Assembly (NCBI RefSeq): GCF_030272615.1 | Contig: NC_081408.1 | Span: 311,321,118 to 311,385,117 of the forward strand | DNA: 64,000 nt | Source: Cryptomeria japonica | Taxonomy: Eukaryota; Streptophyta; Pinopsida; Cupressales; Cupressaceae | Direction: 5' to 3' | Shown here: one piece after another, positions 11,759-21,763 of the stretch | Layout: each line of letters opens with the position of its first letter | Numbering within the stretch: position 1 is the stretch's first letter | Made by a program: the position numbers and the translations under genes | Notes under the pieces: model-generated | What the model was told of the DNA's origin: nothing | Databases searched by the model: none | The model's input: the letters and a program-made list of their open reading frames with translations, nothing else

Positions 11759-12255
11759 ATGGTGCGAAGAGGAAATGTTAGAGGTGGAGCACAGAGAGAT
11801 GAAAATCCAGTAGTGATGGATATGTTGAGGCAGATTGCAGCACGATTGGAAATTGTTGAAACAACCTAGAGAAGAGGTCAACATATTGAGGATGTGAGCA
11901 AAGATAAAGAACAAGAAGTGGGAGTGGGAGAAGTAGGAGTGAATCCATTGGTGATCGATTCAGATGAAGAGAGGTTCATAAGAGCCTTGACAAGAGTGAA
12001 TACTAAAGCACATTTTAACCCACCAGACTATTATGGCAAGTTAGATTTAGATGAATTTCTCAATTAGATTATGAAGATGGAGAAATATTTCCAAGTGAAG
12101 ATAAGAAGGTGAGGTACACTTGCACAAAGTTGAAAGGACATGCATCGATGTGGTGGGAATATTTGTAGATGGATAGACAGAGAAGAGGTGAGGAGGAAAT
12201 AAAAACTTGTGATAGGATGGTGAGTAAGTTTACAGTGAATTTATTACCTACAGAT
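11759..12255 (+). pseudogene. Chromovirus Gag, N-terminal part
   Basis: ATG at 11759 opens MVRRGNVRGG. The frame continues through DMLRQIAARLEIVETT, an acidic stretch, and FNPPDYYGKLDLDEFL, which leads into the retrotransposon Gag capsid domain (WWEYLQMD near 12155). There are two TAG stops at expected glutamines and a frameshift near 12090. It is interrupted at 12255 by Gypsy I within the capsid segment KFTVNLLPTD and resumes at 20180. Confidence 0.85.
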
Positions 12256-13589
12256 TGTAAAGCGAAAAATCGCTGTCGAACCCTAGTTGTTCTCCCCTCT
12301 TCCAACTCCGAGGAGAGAGAAGGGAGGTTCGCTAGGGTTCGATGGGTTTTCACTTAGGGGGAAGACTTTACATTCAAAAGAGGGGTTGAAACTCATAAGA
12401 TCCAATCCCACACAAGGTAAGATTGGATGCTAGATGAATTTCAAGGGTTTGGAAAGCAAAGCTACCCTCTTTTGTAAAGAATGTTGTTTTAAGGAAATTA
12501 AGCAAAGAATGCATAGAAAGTCATAAAGATTCGCTTATAAACTGAGTTTAGGTTATAGGATGAAGCTGCGGACCTGGAATTAGCAGTAGAATGTCGATAC
12601 GGCACTGTCCTGCAAATTTGAGAAAAAGTTGTCGGGACGATGGCGCCCGGTGCCACGGTCCTCCGAAAAATCCGCGAAATGAAGGGGGATCAGTTCGTCT
12701 CTGCACAAGGATTCCAGATCTTCAATCTCAGCCGCGTACCTGCAACCTACACACAAAAAAGCGAAGATGATTGGGGGGTTAGGGATTAGGGGTTTGCCTT
12801 TAGGTCAAACCCCGGTTTTGGAATTAACCAAGAAATGAGCAAGAGCTGTAAATGTAAATGACTGTAATGTAAAACAAGTACTAATACCTTGTTCTAAGGA
12901 TGTTGGTATCCTTATGTGTGAAGGTTTAGATGTTGTATGTTGTAGTATGTAGCATGTAATAAGTGATCTCCTCTTCAATGGTTGAATCCTTGACTTGAAT
13001 GCAACACTTAGCCTTGAATGGAGACTTGAAATGATCAATTGCTTGAATGCTTGAATGCTTGAGTATAGTTTCCACCCTTTGTACACCTATCCTCCTCATC
13101 TATGTCTTCTCCCAAATGAGAGAAAAAAATGTAGTTTATATACTTGTCAATTAGGGTTGATAGACTGATTTTCCTGACCTTAGGCCGACCAGGGAAGTAT
13201 ATTTCCAAATTGCAATCAAAAAGACCCGATATCACTTTAGGAAACCGGGCCCAAAATAGGACCCAGGGACCAGGGCGCTGGGCGCCATGGTCCTAGAGGA
13301 CCAGGGCGCTGGGCGCCTTGGTCCTGAGGGACCAGGGCGCTGGGTGCCCTGGTCCTGAGGGACCAGGGCACTGGGCGCCCTGGTCCTGAGGGACCAGGGC
13401 GCTGGGCGCTCTGGTCCCACCTCCAGGACAGCGGGGTGCAAAGGAGGTTCAGGCCAGGGTGCATGAAAAATGCAGTTTTCAGTGTCGTGAGCAAGTTTTG
13501 GGGTCTCCATTCAGGTTGCGTGTTGCGTCGCCATCGTGAAGATCGAAATGCAGTCGAAATTGCAAGTGTCGCAATTTTAGGACGCTACA
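12256..13589 (-). repeat. Gypsy I 3' LTR (1,334 bp)
   Basis: Same sequence as 18903-20174 with few substitutions. It exceeds that copy by exactly 62 bp, equal to two 31-bp hairpin units. Near its left end a perfect 11-bp inverted repeat (12276-12286 TCGAACCCTAG with 12332-12342) could fold the polyadenylation-side region into a hairpin. Short open frames inside the LTR are conserved only because the LTRs are copies. Confidence 0.95.
13267..13417. repeat. Five tandem 31-bp hairpin units in the Gypsy I 3' LTR
   Basis: Units start at 13267, 13298, 13329, 13360 and 13391. The consensus is arm GGACCAGGGCGC, loop TGG, arm GCGCCCTGGTCC, then TGAG, so each unit is a perfect 12-bp stem. Several units carry one stem change. 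The GC content is far above the surrounding sequence. The 5' LTR has only three units. Confidence 0.95.
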
Positions 13590-13612
13590 TTTAGCCCCCA
13601 CTTTAGCGGGAG
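13590..13612 (-). promoter_or_regulatory. Gypsy I polypurine tract
   Basis: In minus sense a purine-rich AAAGTGGGGGCTAAA runs directly up to the LTR start TGTAGCG. Confidence 0.7.
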
Positions 13613-14331
13613 TATGTATGCTCATACTTCCGGTAAAGTACAAGGAAACAACATTGAAAGACTTTCACCACGTCAAGGAGGCAAGACACACCAAGCCCCC
13701 AGTGGACTAAGGATCTTATGATTTCGATTGACAAAGTAAAAGGGAAGATCACGAGGGAGAACCATGACTGTCAGTAGTAAGGTTCCCTCACTATGAGTCA
13801 TGTAAAAGAAATACCAAAAATTTTCAAGGCAAAGCTAAGTTCGCCAAGAAATTTTCAAGTATCTTGAAAGGATAGATAGGGTGTATGCCCCCCTACGTTA
13901 AAGCGATCGCACACGCCTCAACAGGGGTGATTGTTTTAACGTAGTGATACACATAGAAAATGAGAAAGGAAAGGAGCACATTATCGCAAAGATTTAGCCC
14001 CCAAGTATGAGATAAACCTAAGGATAATGAACACAAACATAAATCACGAGGTGACTTTGCTTTCCTTGGGGTCAGTATGCTATATGATAATTCATGTATA
14101 TATATCATATGTATGTATGCATAATTGTTCTTCATTCCCCAATCAAGGAAGTTCACCTAGAAGAAGGGAACACATGTGTCTTTTGAGTCAACATGAGAGA
14201 GACCAAAGAGATCTCAATGCTTTGCATCATCCTCAAGTAGACAACACTAAGGACGAAAAATAGAAGAATGAGAATAACATATAGAAGAAGTAACAAAAGG
14301 GAGGGGGAGAGAATCTGCCATGCTAATGTAA
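13613..14331 (-). other. Gypsy I 3' interior, no gene recognised
   Basis: About 700 bp between the protein tail and the polypurine tract. No reverse transcriptase, RNase H or integrase motif was seen in any frame. Confidence 0.6.
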
Positions 14332-14790
14332 CTAGTCTAGCACGTCATCTACCCCCCGATCTTGCTGATCAATGTTTCGAGAAGGCAGGGAACACGCTAG
14401 AGGAGGAACATCCAACACAGCAGATGGAGCTATCACAAGATCCAAACAAGGGCTATGTTCATGTTCCAAGCCACGTTGTTCTTGTCTAGGAGCTAGGATA
14501 AGTGTTTTAGAAAATTCATTAGATAAATGGTTATCAACATCAACAAGTTCATATTCACCGTCAGAAGCAAGAGGAGTAACATTTTCATCATGAATAACAT
14601 TTTCATCTATATCATCATCAAGATTTATAAAAATAGGATCTTTAACTCGCACAGGATCAAGACCATCATGCATCTTATGTTTAGGAGATTTAGGCTCAAT
14701 ATCCGGTTGAGGAGAAAATGGAATAATGCTTGTTGAAGGTGTTTTTGGAGATTGTAAATTTTGAGAAGCAGCTGCTTGAGCCCTAAGACG
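14332..14790 (-). pseudogene. Gypsy I protein tail after a frameshift
   Basis: Continues the protease ORF in a neighbouring frame from about 14790, rich in Pro/Ser and then acidic (NLDDDIDENVIHDEN, SDGEYELVDVD). It ends at 14332. The composition suggests a true coding tail and not a chance frame. No domain recognised. Confidence 0.55.
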
Positions 14791-15835
14791 ATAGAGGAGG
14801 AGGAATGTTCTCATCCTTATCACTTGGGTGTTTAGGTTGTGGTCTCTTAGGCTGGAGAATAGGAGAAGAAGAAGGTCTCTTCTCTCTATAAAAGGCAAGA
14901 GGAGGAACTGCTCCATATAAAGGAGGAATTTTTGGTTTAGGGAGAAGACCGAGTCCATCATGACGAGGAGGTATAGATCTACTCTTAGAAGATTTATTAG
15001 GCATAGACATAGTTACATCCATGGGGACGGGTTGGGCATCTTCTTGGGGAAAGACATTAGTTTTGTCTTTCAAAGGAAGAATTTCCTTCTCAAGAATGAT
15101 AGGGATGTCAAGTTTAGGTGTTCTAGGTTCACTTAGAGATAGGATCATATCTGTTTTCCACTTTTGATAAGATTTAAAAAGATGATCACTTCGCGGAGGA
15201 AGAGATTGGAATTGTTTAGGCCAAAAGTAATCAATAGGAACACTAGAGGTTCTTTCAGCTGGTTTAAAGAGACTATGATTGACAGTAACAACTTCACCAT
15301 TATGGGGAAATTTTAAACACTTGTGAATAGGAGAAGCAATAGCCTTCATGGAAGATAGCCAAGGATAGCCAAGCTTCACACGAAATTGTTCGGAAGAAGG
15401 AATAATAGCAAAGTTCACATCAAGAGATTTATTATGGACCTCAATAGGCAATGTAATAGAACCAATTGCAGGAGAAGAAAATGCATCAAATAATTTCACA
15501 ATCACATCTGTTTTGTCATATATCACTTGATTCAATTGCAAAGTAAAAAGAAATTCTTTAGTAATAACATTAACCATGCACGAAGGATCAATAAGCACTC
15601 CACGGCAAGGCATATTCTTAACTTTTGCAACTATGTATAAAGGACCATCAGGTGCTCTAATGGTTTCACTAGAATTAAATGTGATGGAAGGTTCTTTAGG
15701 GATTTCTTGCTGCTCTACAAAGTTAATCAAATTCGGAGTCATAGACACAAGACCATCAGATGAGAAAGAGGAATCATTAGCCTCAATCGCATTAGAGGTA
15801 TGAGAGGTATGAGAAGGTAATGGATCAGTAAAAAT
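14783..15835 (-). CDS. Gypsy I aspartic-protease-like region
   Basis: Same frame as Gag, separated from it only by the UAG at 15838-15836. The segment LYIVAKVKNMPCRGVLIDPSCMVNVIT has the layout of a retropepsin-like fold, followed by LPIEVHNKSLDVNFAII and KLGYPWLSSM, the usual flap-to-GYPWL pattern. The catalytic triplet reads Asp-Pro-Ser and not Asp-Ser/Thr-Gly, so activity is doubtful. A Pro-rich C-terminal region follows. Translation would need readthrough of the UAG or restart at the ATG at 15748. Confidence 0.75.
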   Translation of the reverse strand: MFTDPLPSHTSHTSNAIEANDSSFSSDGLVSMTPNLINFVEQQEIPKEPSITFNSSETIRAPDGPLYIVAKVKNMPCRGVLIDPSCMVNVITKEFLFTLQLNQVIYDKTDVIVKLFDAFSSPAIGSITLPIEVHNKSLDVNFAIIPSSEQFRVKLGYPWLSSMKAIASPIHKCLKFPHNGEVVTVNHSLFKPAERTSSVPIDYFWPKQFQSLPPRSDHLFKSYQKWKTDMILSLSEPRTPKLDIPIILEKEILPLKDKTNVFPQEDAQPVPMDVTMSMPNKSSKSRSIPPRHDGLGLLPKPKIPPLYGAVPPLAFYREKRPSSSPILQPKRPQPKHPSDKDENIPPPLSS

Positions 15836-17722
15836 CTAAAGATTTTGGTTAGGAGGAGCTACAGATGTGTTGCCTTTATCATTCACTCCAGAAACAGAGA
15901 TAGTATTATTATCAATCAAATCTTGAATTTTACCCTTTAAAGAAAAACATTTTTCAGTATCATGACCAGGCTGACGATGAAAATGACAAAAAGCTTTGTG
16001 ATCAAAATAAGGTGAAGTAATCTTTGCAGGATCAATTTGTCTTATAGGAGGAAGAGTAAGCACATTTTGTCCCAATAACTTATTCATAATATCATGCAAT
16101 GATTCATTCAAAGGAGTAAACTTTCTTTCTTTCCTGAAAAATTTAGAAATAGGAGGCACACCTGATGCTGCATTCACATTGTTGTTGATGATGTTTTCAT
16201 TGAATTTGATGGAATCTCTATTTGGTTTAAACTTCCCAAATGGTTGTTGACTACTATCACCCTTATCACTCGGAGCCATAGGATGTGATTGTTCCATTTG
16301 ACTCACAGTCAGTTGATAATTGTGAAGAGTGGCACACAACTGTTGGAAAGAAGTAAACTCAGAAAACAGAAGTTTGTCTCGAATATCTTTTTGCAAATTA
16401 GAAATAAAGATTCTTTGAATATCATTATCAGGCACTGGAAAAGAAATTTGAGCATACAAATGCTTATATCTAGCAATGAAATCAGTCACTTTTTCTTTAA
16501 CACCTTGTTTACAATGCATTAAATCAATCAAAGTAACTTTAGGACTTATATTGTTTTGAAATTGTTGAATGAAAGCATTTGCAAGTTGTTCGAAAGAAGT
16601 AATAGAATAAGAAGGCAACGAGCAATACCATTGTAGGGCTTTGTCTCTTAATGTTCTAGTGAATAGTTTCGCAAGCAACCTTGGGTCGTAAGCAAAATCA
16701 GTACAAATTGTTTGAAAAGTCTTAACATGTGTTAGAGGATCTCCTTTACCATTATAAAGCTCCAAATGCGGGATTTCAACATGTTTAGGACGAATAGCTC
16801 GAACAATGTCAAGAGAAAGTGGGCTCGCAACATCAAATGTGGGCACACTAAACTTAGATTGATTCATAGAGGCAATTTGTTGCTGTAAAGAAGAGATAGT
16901 CTGTGCAAGATTATTAATGGTAGCTTCAGTCGAAGAGTTCATATTAGGTGTGTTAGATTGAGATGGAGGTGTGATGTTATTGAAAGAGGGTAAAGAGTAA
17001 GGTGGTGGGACCCTATGATAGTCAACCATAGGGGATGATTGGATAGGAGTAACACTACAAGGAGGAATGGAATGGTTAAATGAATTGCCCCCTTGCGTCA
17101 TGTTCATTTGTGAAGATGTAATAGGAACACTCATTGAAGGAATGTATGAAGAAGTTGGATTGAATGAAGGAAGAGGATTAACTGAAGAAGGAGGATTGCC
17201 CCCATGATTGGTAATCACAGGAGGAATGTCTTGTATAGAGGTAGCCATGATGTTTGATGTAAAGGTAGGTATACTAGCAATAGGAGTGGTCAAAGGAATG
17301 GAATGATTGACTTGTGTAGGAGGTTGTGTATAACCTAAAGATTCAGCACAACTCTTCATAGGCATCACATTCGAATCCACAATGTGTGCAATACCACGCA
17401 AAACATCAATTCCATTCTTATCACTTTGAAGCATGCGTTTTAGACCCTCAATTAAAGGAAGAGCTTGACTATCGGGATACTCATGAGACATCCATTGGTG
17501 AAAATCATCAAATTGGTTATCCAATTTGGAAAGTTGTTCAACGGAAACTTCATGGAGAGCTTCTTCATCATTCAGAGGATTAGAGGAATTACCCATGTCC
17601 TCGTTAAAAAGGCTACTCAAATTAGGTTCCATCTCCTCGGTAGTTAAACCTCGGAAAGACTTAATTCTATGGCTTCTTCTAACGAGAATAGTGTAAGTAG
17701 GGCTTATTGTTGTAAAACTCAT
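15836..17722 (-). CDS. Gypsy I Gag (Tat-like), intact 628 aa
   Basis: Intact ORF starting MSFTTISPTYTILVRRS. It has a long Ser/Pro/Thr-rich middle (residues about 130-280), a coiled segment (TINNLAQTISSLQQQIASM), then the retrotransposon Gag capsid domain (KTFQTICTDFAYDPRLLAK, ALQWYCSLP, FIQQFQNN, DFIARYKHLY, about residues 310-470), and near the C-terminus a CHFHRQPGHDTEKC zinc motif of the kind seen in Tat-lineage Gag. It would form the virus-like particle and package element RNA. It is the longest clean Gag in the window, in line with the young LTRs. A host origin is unlikely. Confidence 0.88.
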   Translation of the reverse strand: MSFTTISPTYTILVRRSHRIKSFRGLTTEEMEPNLSSLFNEDMGNSSNPLNDEEALHEVSVEQLSKLDNQFDDFHQWMSHEYPDSQALPLIEGLKRMLQSDKNGIDVLRGIAHIVDSNVMPMKSCAESLGYTQPPTQVNHSIPLTTPIASIPTFTSNIMATSIQDIPPVITNHGGNPPSSVNPLPSFNPTSSYIPSMSVPITSSQMNMTQGGNSFNHSIPPCSVTPIQSSPMVDYHRVPPPYSLPSFNNITPPSQSNTPNMNSSTEATINNLAQTISSLQQQIASMNQSKFSVPTFDVASPLSLDIVRAIRPKHVEIPHLELYNGKGDPLTHVKTFQTICTDFAYDPRLLAKLFTRTLRDKALQWYCSLPSYSITSFEQLANAFIQQFQNNISPKVTLIDLMHCKQGVKEKVTDFIARYKHLYAQISFPVPDNDIQRIFISNLQKDIRDKLLFSEFTSFQQLCATLHNYQLTVSQMEQSHPMAPSDKGDSSQQPFGKFKPNRDSIKFNENIINNNVNAASGVPPISKFFRKERKFTPLNESLHDIMNKLLGQNVLTLPPIRQIDPAKITSPYFDHKAFCHFHRQPGHDTEKCFSLKGKIQDLIDNNTISVSGVNDKGNTSVAPPNQNL

Positions 17723-18890
17723 GCACTAGAAAGAGAGAGAAGATTTTGAATTCAGAGGTAGCAATTTTCAATAAAAACAGCCAATCTTTCAGATTTAAGC
17801 TGTTAAATGCAATCACAATAGTCTCCCGAAATTTCGGAAAAAATGTTCGGGACCGTGGCGCTCGGAGTGCAACACGGTCCTTGCAACTTTTTTCGAAATT
17901 TGTAGGGATGAAAGGTATGATGATTTTAAAGCTAATCTGAAAAAATTGAGTGATTTTACGATCTGTAGATAGGCCAAATTAAAGTTGCAATCTCAAAATT
18001 GAACCCTATCAAGATTCTCAAAAAATGCAAAATTTGAATTTTGAAAAAGAGAGGGAAACTGAAATTTTGGATTTTATGATTTTAGAGGGAATGTCAAAAG
18101 CAGTGCAAATTTTGAATTTTAAAAATTGACTCAATTTCACGCAAGATTCAATTTTGAAAGCGGAAATCAAAGTTGTTGTAATTAAGCACTTAATTTCAAA
18201 AGTCACAAATTGCAAGAATTTGAATAAAGCACTGAAATTTCGAATGAATAAAAACACACTTTTTAGATTTAAGACAGTAAGAACACAATTTTGACACAAA
18301 ATTTCAATTTCGATGATTTTTGAATGATTAGGAGCCTTAAACCAAGCAATCACAAGACCAACTTTGACTGTAATTTTGAAAGTGTTATAATTGACAAAAT
18401 CAGCTAAAATTCTGGATTTTAGCAGGAAAATACAGCAAGATCTCGCTCCCGAAATTTTGGAAAAAATGTCGGGGACGATGGCGCTCGGAGTGCAACACGG
18501 TCCTCGCAACTTTTTTCCAAATTTTCAGGGATGAAAGATATTGTGATTTTATTGCAGAATCCAAAGTTACAGTTGATTTGGAGATGTTTTGATCGGTCAA
18601 ATTGTCAAACAAAGGTTGAATTAAGAGGGTTTCAAAAATTAGGGTTTTCACATTTAACCACTTAATTTTAAAAATTAAAGTACAGATATGAATTGATAAT
18701 TTATAATAGAAAAGCAGATCTGAAGCAAGCATTAACATTTAGACATTTCGCAAGTTCAATGTTCAAAAAGAAAATTTAGGGTTTTTATGCAATCACCTCT
18801 AAAATTTTGCAAAAGATCAAACATGGAAATGTAATCAAGGAATCAAATTTCAGATCTAAGCATGAAAAATCAGAAAGGATGTTCACGTCG
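17723..18890 (-). other. Gypsy I 5' leader with two copies of a stem-loop module
   Basis: About 1.2 kb without a credible gene. A roughly 100-bp module occurs at 17823-17922 and again at 18447-18546. Each contains CGCTCGGAGTGCAA; the first has flanking GGACCGTG/CACGGTCC arms able to form a hairpin. A related piece (GGACGATGGCGCCCGG…CCACGGTCC) lies in both LTRs near 12635 and 19283. Confidence 0.7.
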
Positions 18891-18902
18891 GGTTCACCAA
18901 AA
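18886..18902 (-). promoter_or_regulatory. Gypsy I primer-binding site
   Basis: Minus sense after the LTR end: TTTTGGTGAACCCGACG. Gypsy II has the same motif (TGGTGAACCCGATG) at the same place. The matching tRNA was not identified. Confidence 0.6.
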
Positions 18903-20174
18903 TGTAAAGCGGAAAATCGCTGTCGAACCCTAGTTGTTCTCCCCTCTTCCAACTCCGAGGAGAGAGAAGGGAGGTTCACTAGGGTTCGATGGGTTTTCAC
19001 TTAGGGGGAAGACTTTACATTCAAAAGAGGGGTTGAAACTCATAAGATCCAATCCCACACAAGGTAAGATTGGATGCTAGATGAATTTCAAGGGTTTGGA
19101 AAGCAAAGCTACCCTCTTTTGTAAAGAATGTTGTTTTAAGGAAATTAAGCAAAGAATGCATAGAAAGTCATAAAGATTCGCTTATAAACTGAGTTTAGGT
19201 TATAGGATGAAGCTGTGGACCTGGAATTAGCAGTAGAATGTTGATACGGCACTGTCCTGCAAATTTGAGAAAAAGTTGTCAGGACGATGGCGCCCGGCGC
19301 CACGGTCCTCCGAAAAATCCGCGAAACGAAGGGGGATCGGTTCGTCTCTGCACAAGGATTCCAGATCTTCAATCTCAGCCGCGTACCTGCAACCTACACA
19401 CAAAAAAGCGAAGACGATTGGGGGGTTAGGGATTAGGGGTTTGCCTTTAGGTCAAACCCCGGTTTTGGAATTAACCAAGAAATGAGCAAGAGCTGTAAAT
19501 GCAAATGACTGTAATGTAAAACAAGTACTAATACCTTGTTCTAAGGATGTTGGTATCCTTATGTGCGAAGGTTTAGATGTTGTATGTTGTAGTATGTAGC
19601 ATGTAATAAGTGATCTCCTCTTCAATGGTTGAATCCTTGACTTGAATGCAACACTTAGCCTTGACTGGAGACTTGAAATGATCAATTGCTTGAATTCTTG
19701 AATGCTTGAGTATAGTTTCCACCCTTTGTACACCTATCCTCCTCATCTATGTCTTCTCCCAAATGAGAGAAAAAAATGTAGTTTATATACTTGTCAATTA
19801 GGGCTAATAGACTGATTTTCCCGACCTTAGGCCGACCAGGGAAGTATATTTCCAAATTGCAATCAAAAAGACTCGATATCACTTTAGGAAACCGGGCCCA
19901 AAATAGGACCCAGGGACCAGGGCGCTGGGCGCCCTGGTCCTGAGGGACCAGGGCACTGGGCGCCCTGGTCCTGAGGGACCAGGGCGCTAGGCTCTCTGGT
20001 CCCACCTCTGGGATAGTGGGGTGCAAAGGAGGTTCAGGCTAGGGTGCATGAAAAATGCAGTTTTCAGTGTCGTGAGCAAGTTTTGGGGTCTCCATTCAGG
20101 TTGCGTGTTGCGTCACCATCGTGAAGACCGAAATGCAGTCGAAATTGCAAGTGTCGCAATTTTAGGACGCTACA
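18903..20174 (-). repeat. Gypsy I 5' LTR (1,272 bp)
   Basis: Near-identical to 12256-13589. Contains three hairpin units (19914-20002) where the 3' LTR has five. Directly followed by the CAGAT duplication. Confidence 0.95.
19914..20002. repeat. Three tandem 31-bp hairpin units in the Gypsy I 5' LTR
   Basis: Units start at 19914, 19945 and 19976, with the same 12-bp stem and TGG loop as at 13267. The last unit is degraded. Confidence 0.93.
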
Positions 20175-20179
20175 CAGAT

Positions 20180-20454
20180 TATCTAGTGAATTTGTTCCAA
20201 ATATTGAAAAACCTGAAGCAGAAGGAGCCTATTGTGAAGGAGTATACCGAAGAGTTCTACAAGCTGAACATCAGATCTGAACATATCGAGGATGATGTTG
20301 AATAGATTCTGAGGTATATCAATGGGCAGTCGATGTCTATATAGGAGGACATCATTTTAATCAAGTTGCAGAGTGTGGAAGAGGCTTATCAGTATGCCTT
20401 GAAGACTGAGGAAAAGTTGAACAAAAGACATGAGTAGAGATAGAGATGAAGAGG
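20180..20454 (+). pseudogene. Chromovirus Gag, middle part
   Basis: Resumes the capsid domain after Gypsy I: LVNLFQILKNLKQKEPIVKEYTEEFYKLNI, then SEHIEDDVE and SVEEAYQYALKTEEKL, normal for the C-terminal half of a chromovirus Gag capsid. In-frame stops replace glutamines. Cut at 20454 by element Q; the zinc-knuckle part resumes at 51907. Confidence 0.85.
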
Positions 20455-21117
20455 TGATAAACTTATAAGACACTAAGAGGGGGGGTGAATCAGCGCAAGC
20501 AAAAATAATAACACAAATCCAATCACCACTTTAAATAAGTTAAATCTTAATAAACATATAAGAAATATCACCACATAAACTAACAACCAATATATCATGC
20601 TCCACATAACACAAAGATTTATACATGGGAACCCAAAAGGGAAAAACCACAGTGGGAGTTAGTACCCACAAGATTCACTATCTGCGGAATAGAAATCTCT
20701 GACTGGTTAAGGTCTTACAAATATGTCTAGTTAGGAGCATGCCCTGTTAGGAGAAACCCAATTAAGGGATTTACCTCAGCCTTGTTAAAATCTTTGCCCT
20801 GTTAGGAGCAACCTCGCAAGAGGATTTAGACTCAAGTTAATGAGCTACCCTGTTAGGGGATTTACATTTTTAGGCCTGTTAGGACCTACTAGTTAGGGTA
20901 TTTGACTATTGCAACTATTAGGAAAAACAACAGTAAAATGATCTACATGGAGCACCTTTATTCCTAATAAGATCCACTTCAGTTCCACTCAATACATCAA
21001 CAACACACCAATACAAAGCTTCTCAGATTACCACACAATCAAACTCTCAATATCCATTCACCATCTCCTTCTCCACCTCATAACTAATCATACTTTATAA
21101 ACATCAACTTAGTCAAC
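20455..21117 (-). repeat. Element Q 3' LTR, distal part
   Basis: Starts TGATAAACTTATAAG, matching 50734 onward (TGATAAACTTATAAGGCAC) up to the TTAGTCA(A/G)CT segment. At 21117 it is fused directly to the reverse transcriptase of P. Roughly 460 bp of this LTR, the end of P and P's own 3' LTR are missing. Confidence 0.85.
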
Positions 21118-21763
21118 TCAAATTCATTTCCCCAATCATAGACATCTCAAATTCATTATTTATATTGTTAGCAAATTCCTTACACAACTTATCTTCACCT
21201 CCAAAAATGATGTCATCAACAAATACTTCAATAATAAATATATCATCATCACTGATCTTATAATATAAATTACTATCAGCATTACCCTTGATAAAACCAA
21301 GCTTCAAAAGATATTTATCCAACCTTGCATACCAGGCTGTAGGTGCTTGTTTCAATCCATATAAAGCTTTCCTTAACCTGCAAACCATGTTTGTATCATC
21401 TGATAGTGAAAAGCTATCAGGTTTCTCAATATAAACTTCCTCATCAAGATCCCCATTAAAAAATGCACACTTAACATCCATATGATAAACCTTGTAGTTT
21501 TTATGGGCAGCATAAGCAAGAAATAATCTTATAACTTCAATCCTAGCTATAGGTGCAAAAGTCTCACCATAATCAATTCCTTCCTTTTGAGAATATCCTT
21601 TACAAACCAATCTAGCCTTATTCCTTACAAATTGACCATCCTCATTCAATTTATTTCTGAAAACCCATTTAGTTCCAATAACATTCTTATTTTTCAGTTG
21701 GGGAACCAAAGTCCATGTGCTATTTTTCTCAATCTGATCTAATTCTTCTTCCATAGGTTTCAA
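21113..21763 (-). pseudogene. Copia P reverse transcriptase (truncated at its C-terminus)
   Basis: Clean frame with the typical Copia start ([20 protein letters not shown]), then [60 protein letters not shown] and the catalytic FVDDIIFGG. It stops after EMSMIGEMN, where the sequence becomes Q's LTR, so the connection and RNase H domains are lost by deletion. The preserved motifs suggest P was competent until that deletion. Confidence 0.95.

Larger units (their letters stand above)
12256..20174 (-). mobile_element. Gypsy I: non-autonomous Ty3/gypsy element (Gag-protease only)
   Basis: Bounded by the exact 5-bp duplication CAGAT (12251-12255 and 20175-20179). LTRs 12256-13589 and 18903-20174 start TGTA and end TACA. 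Genes are on the minus strand: Gag (15838-17722), protease-like region (14783-15835), and a C-terminal tail. The remaining 3' interior is too short for reverse transcriptase and integrase, and no such motifs were seen. The Gag zinc motif CHFHRQPGHDTEKC resembles the Tat lineage. LTRs are almost identical apart from a repeat-number difference, so this is one of the youngest insertions here. Confidence 0.9.

Noticed and set aside
12805-13086. Repeated small ORFs at 12805-13086 and 19452-19733
   Set aside because: Copies within the Gypsy I LTR pair; no domain.
13267-13417. Possible CRISPR-like array
   Set aside because: Units are contiguous with no spacers, lie in a plant LTR and differ in number between the two LTRs.
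13232-13510. Proline-rich open frames on the minus strand
   Set aside because: They are readings of the 31-bp hairpin repeats and nearby LTR in two frames; no independent coding signal.
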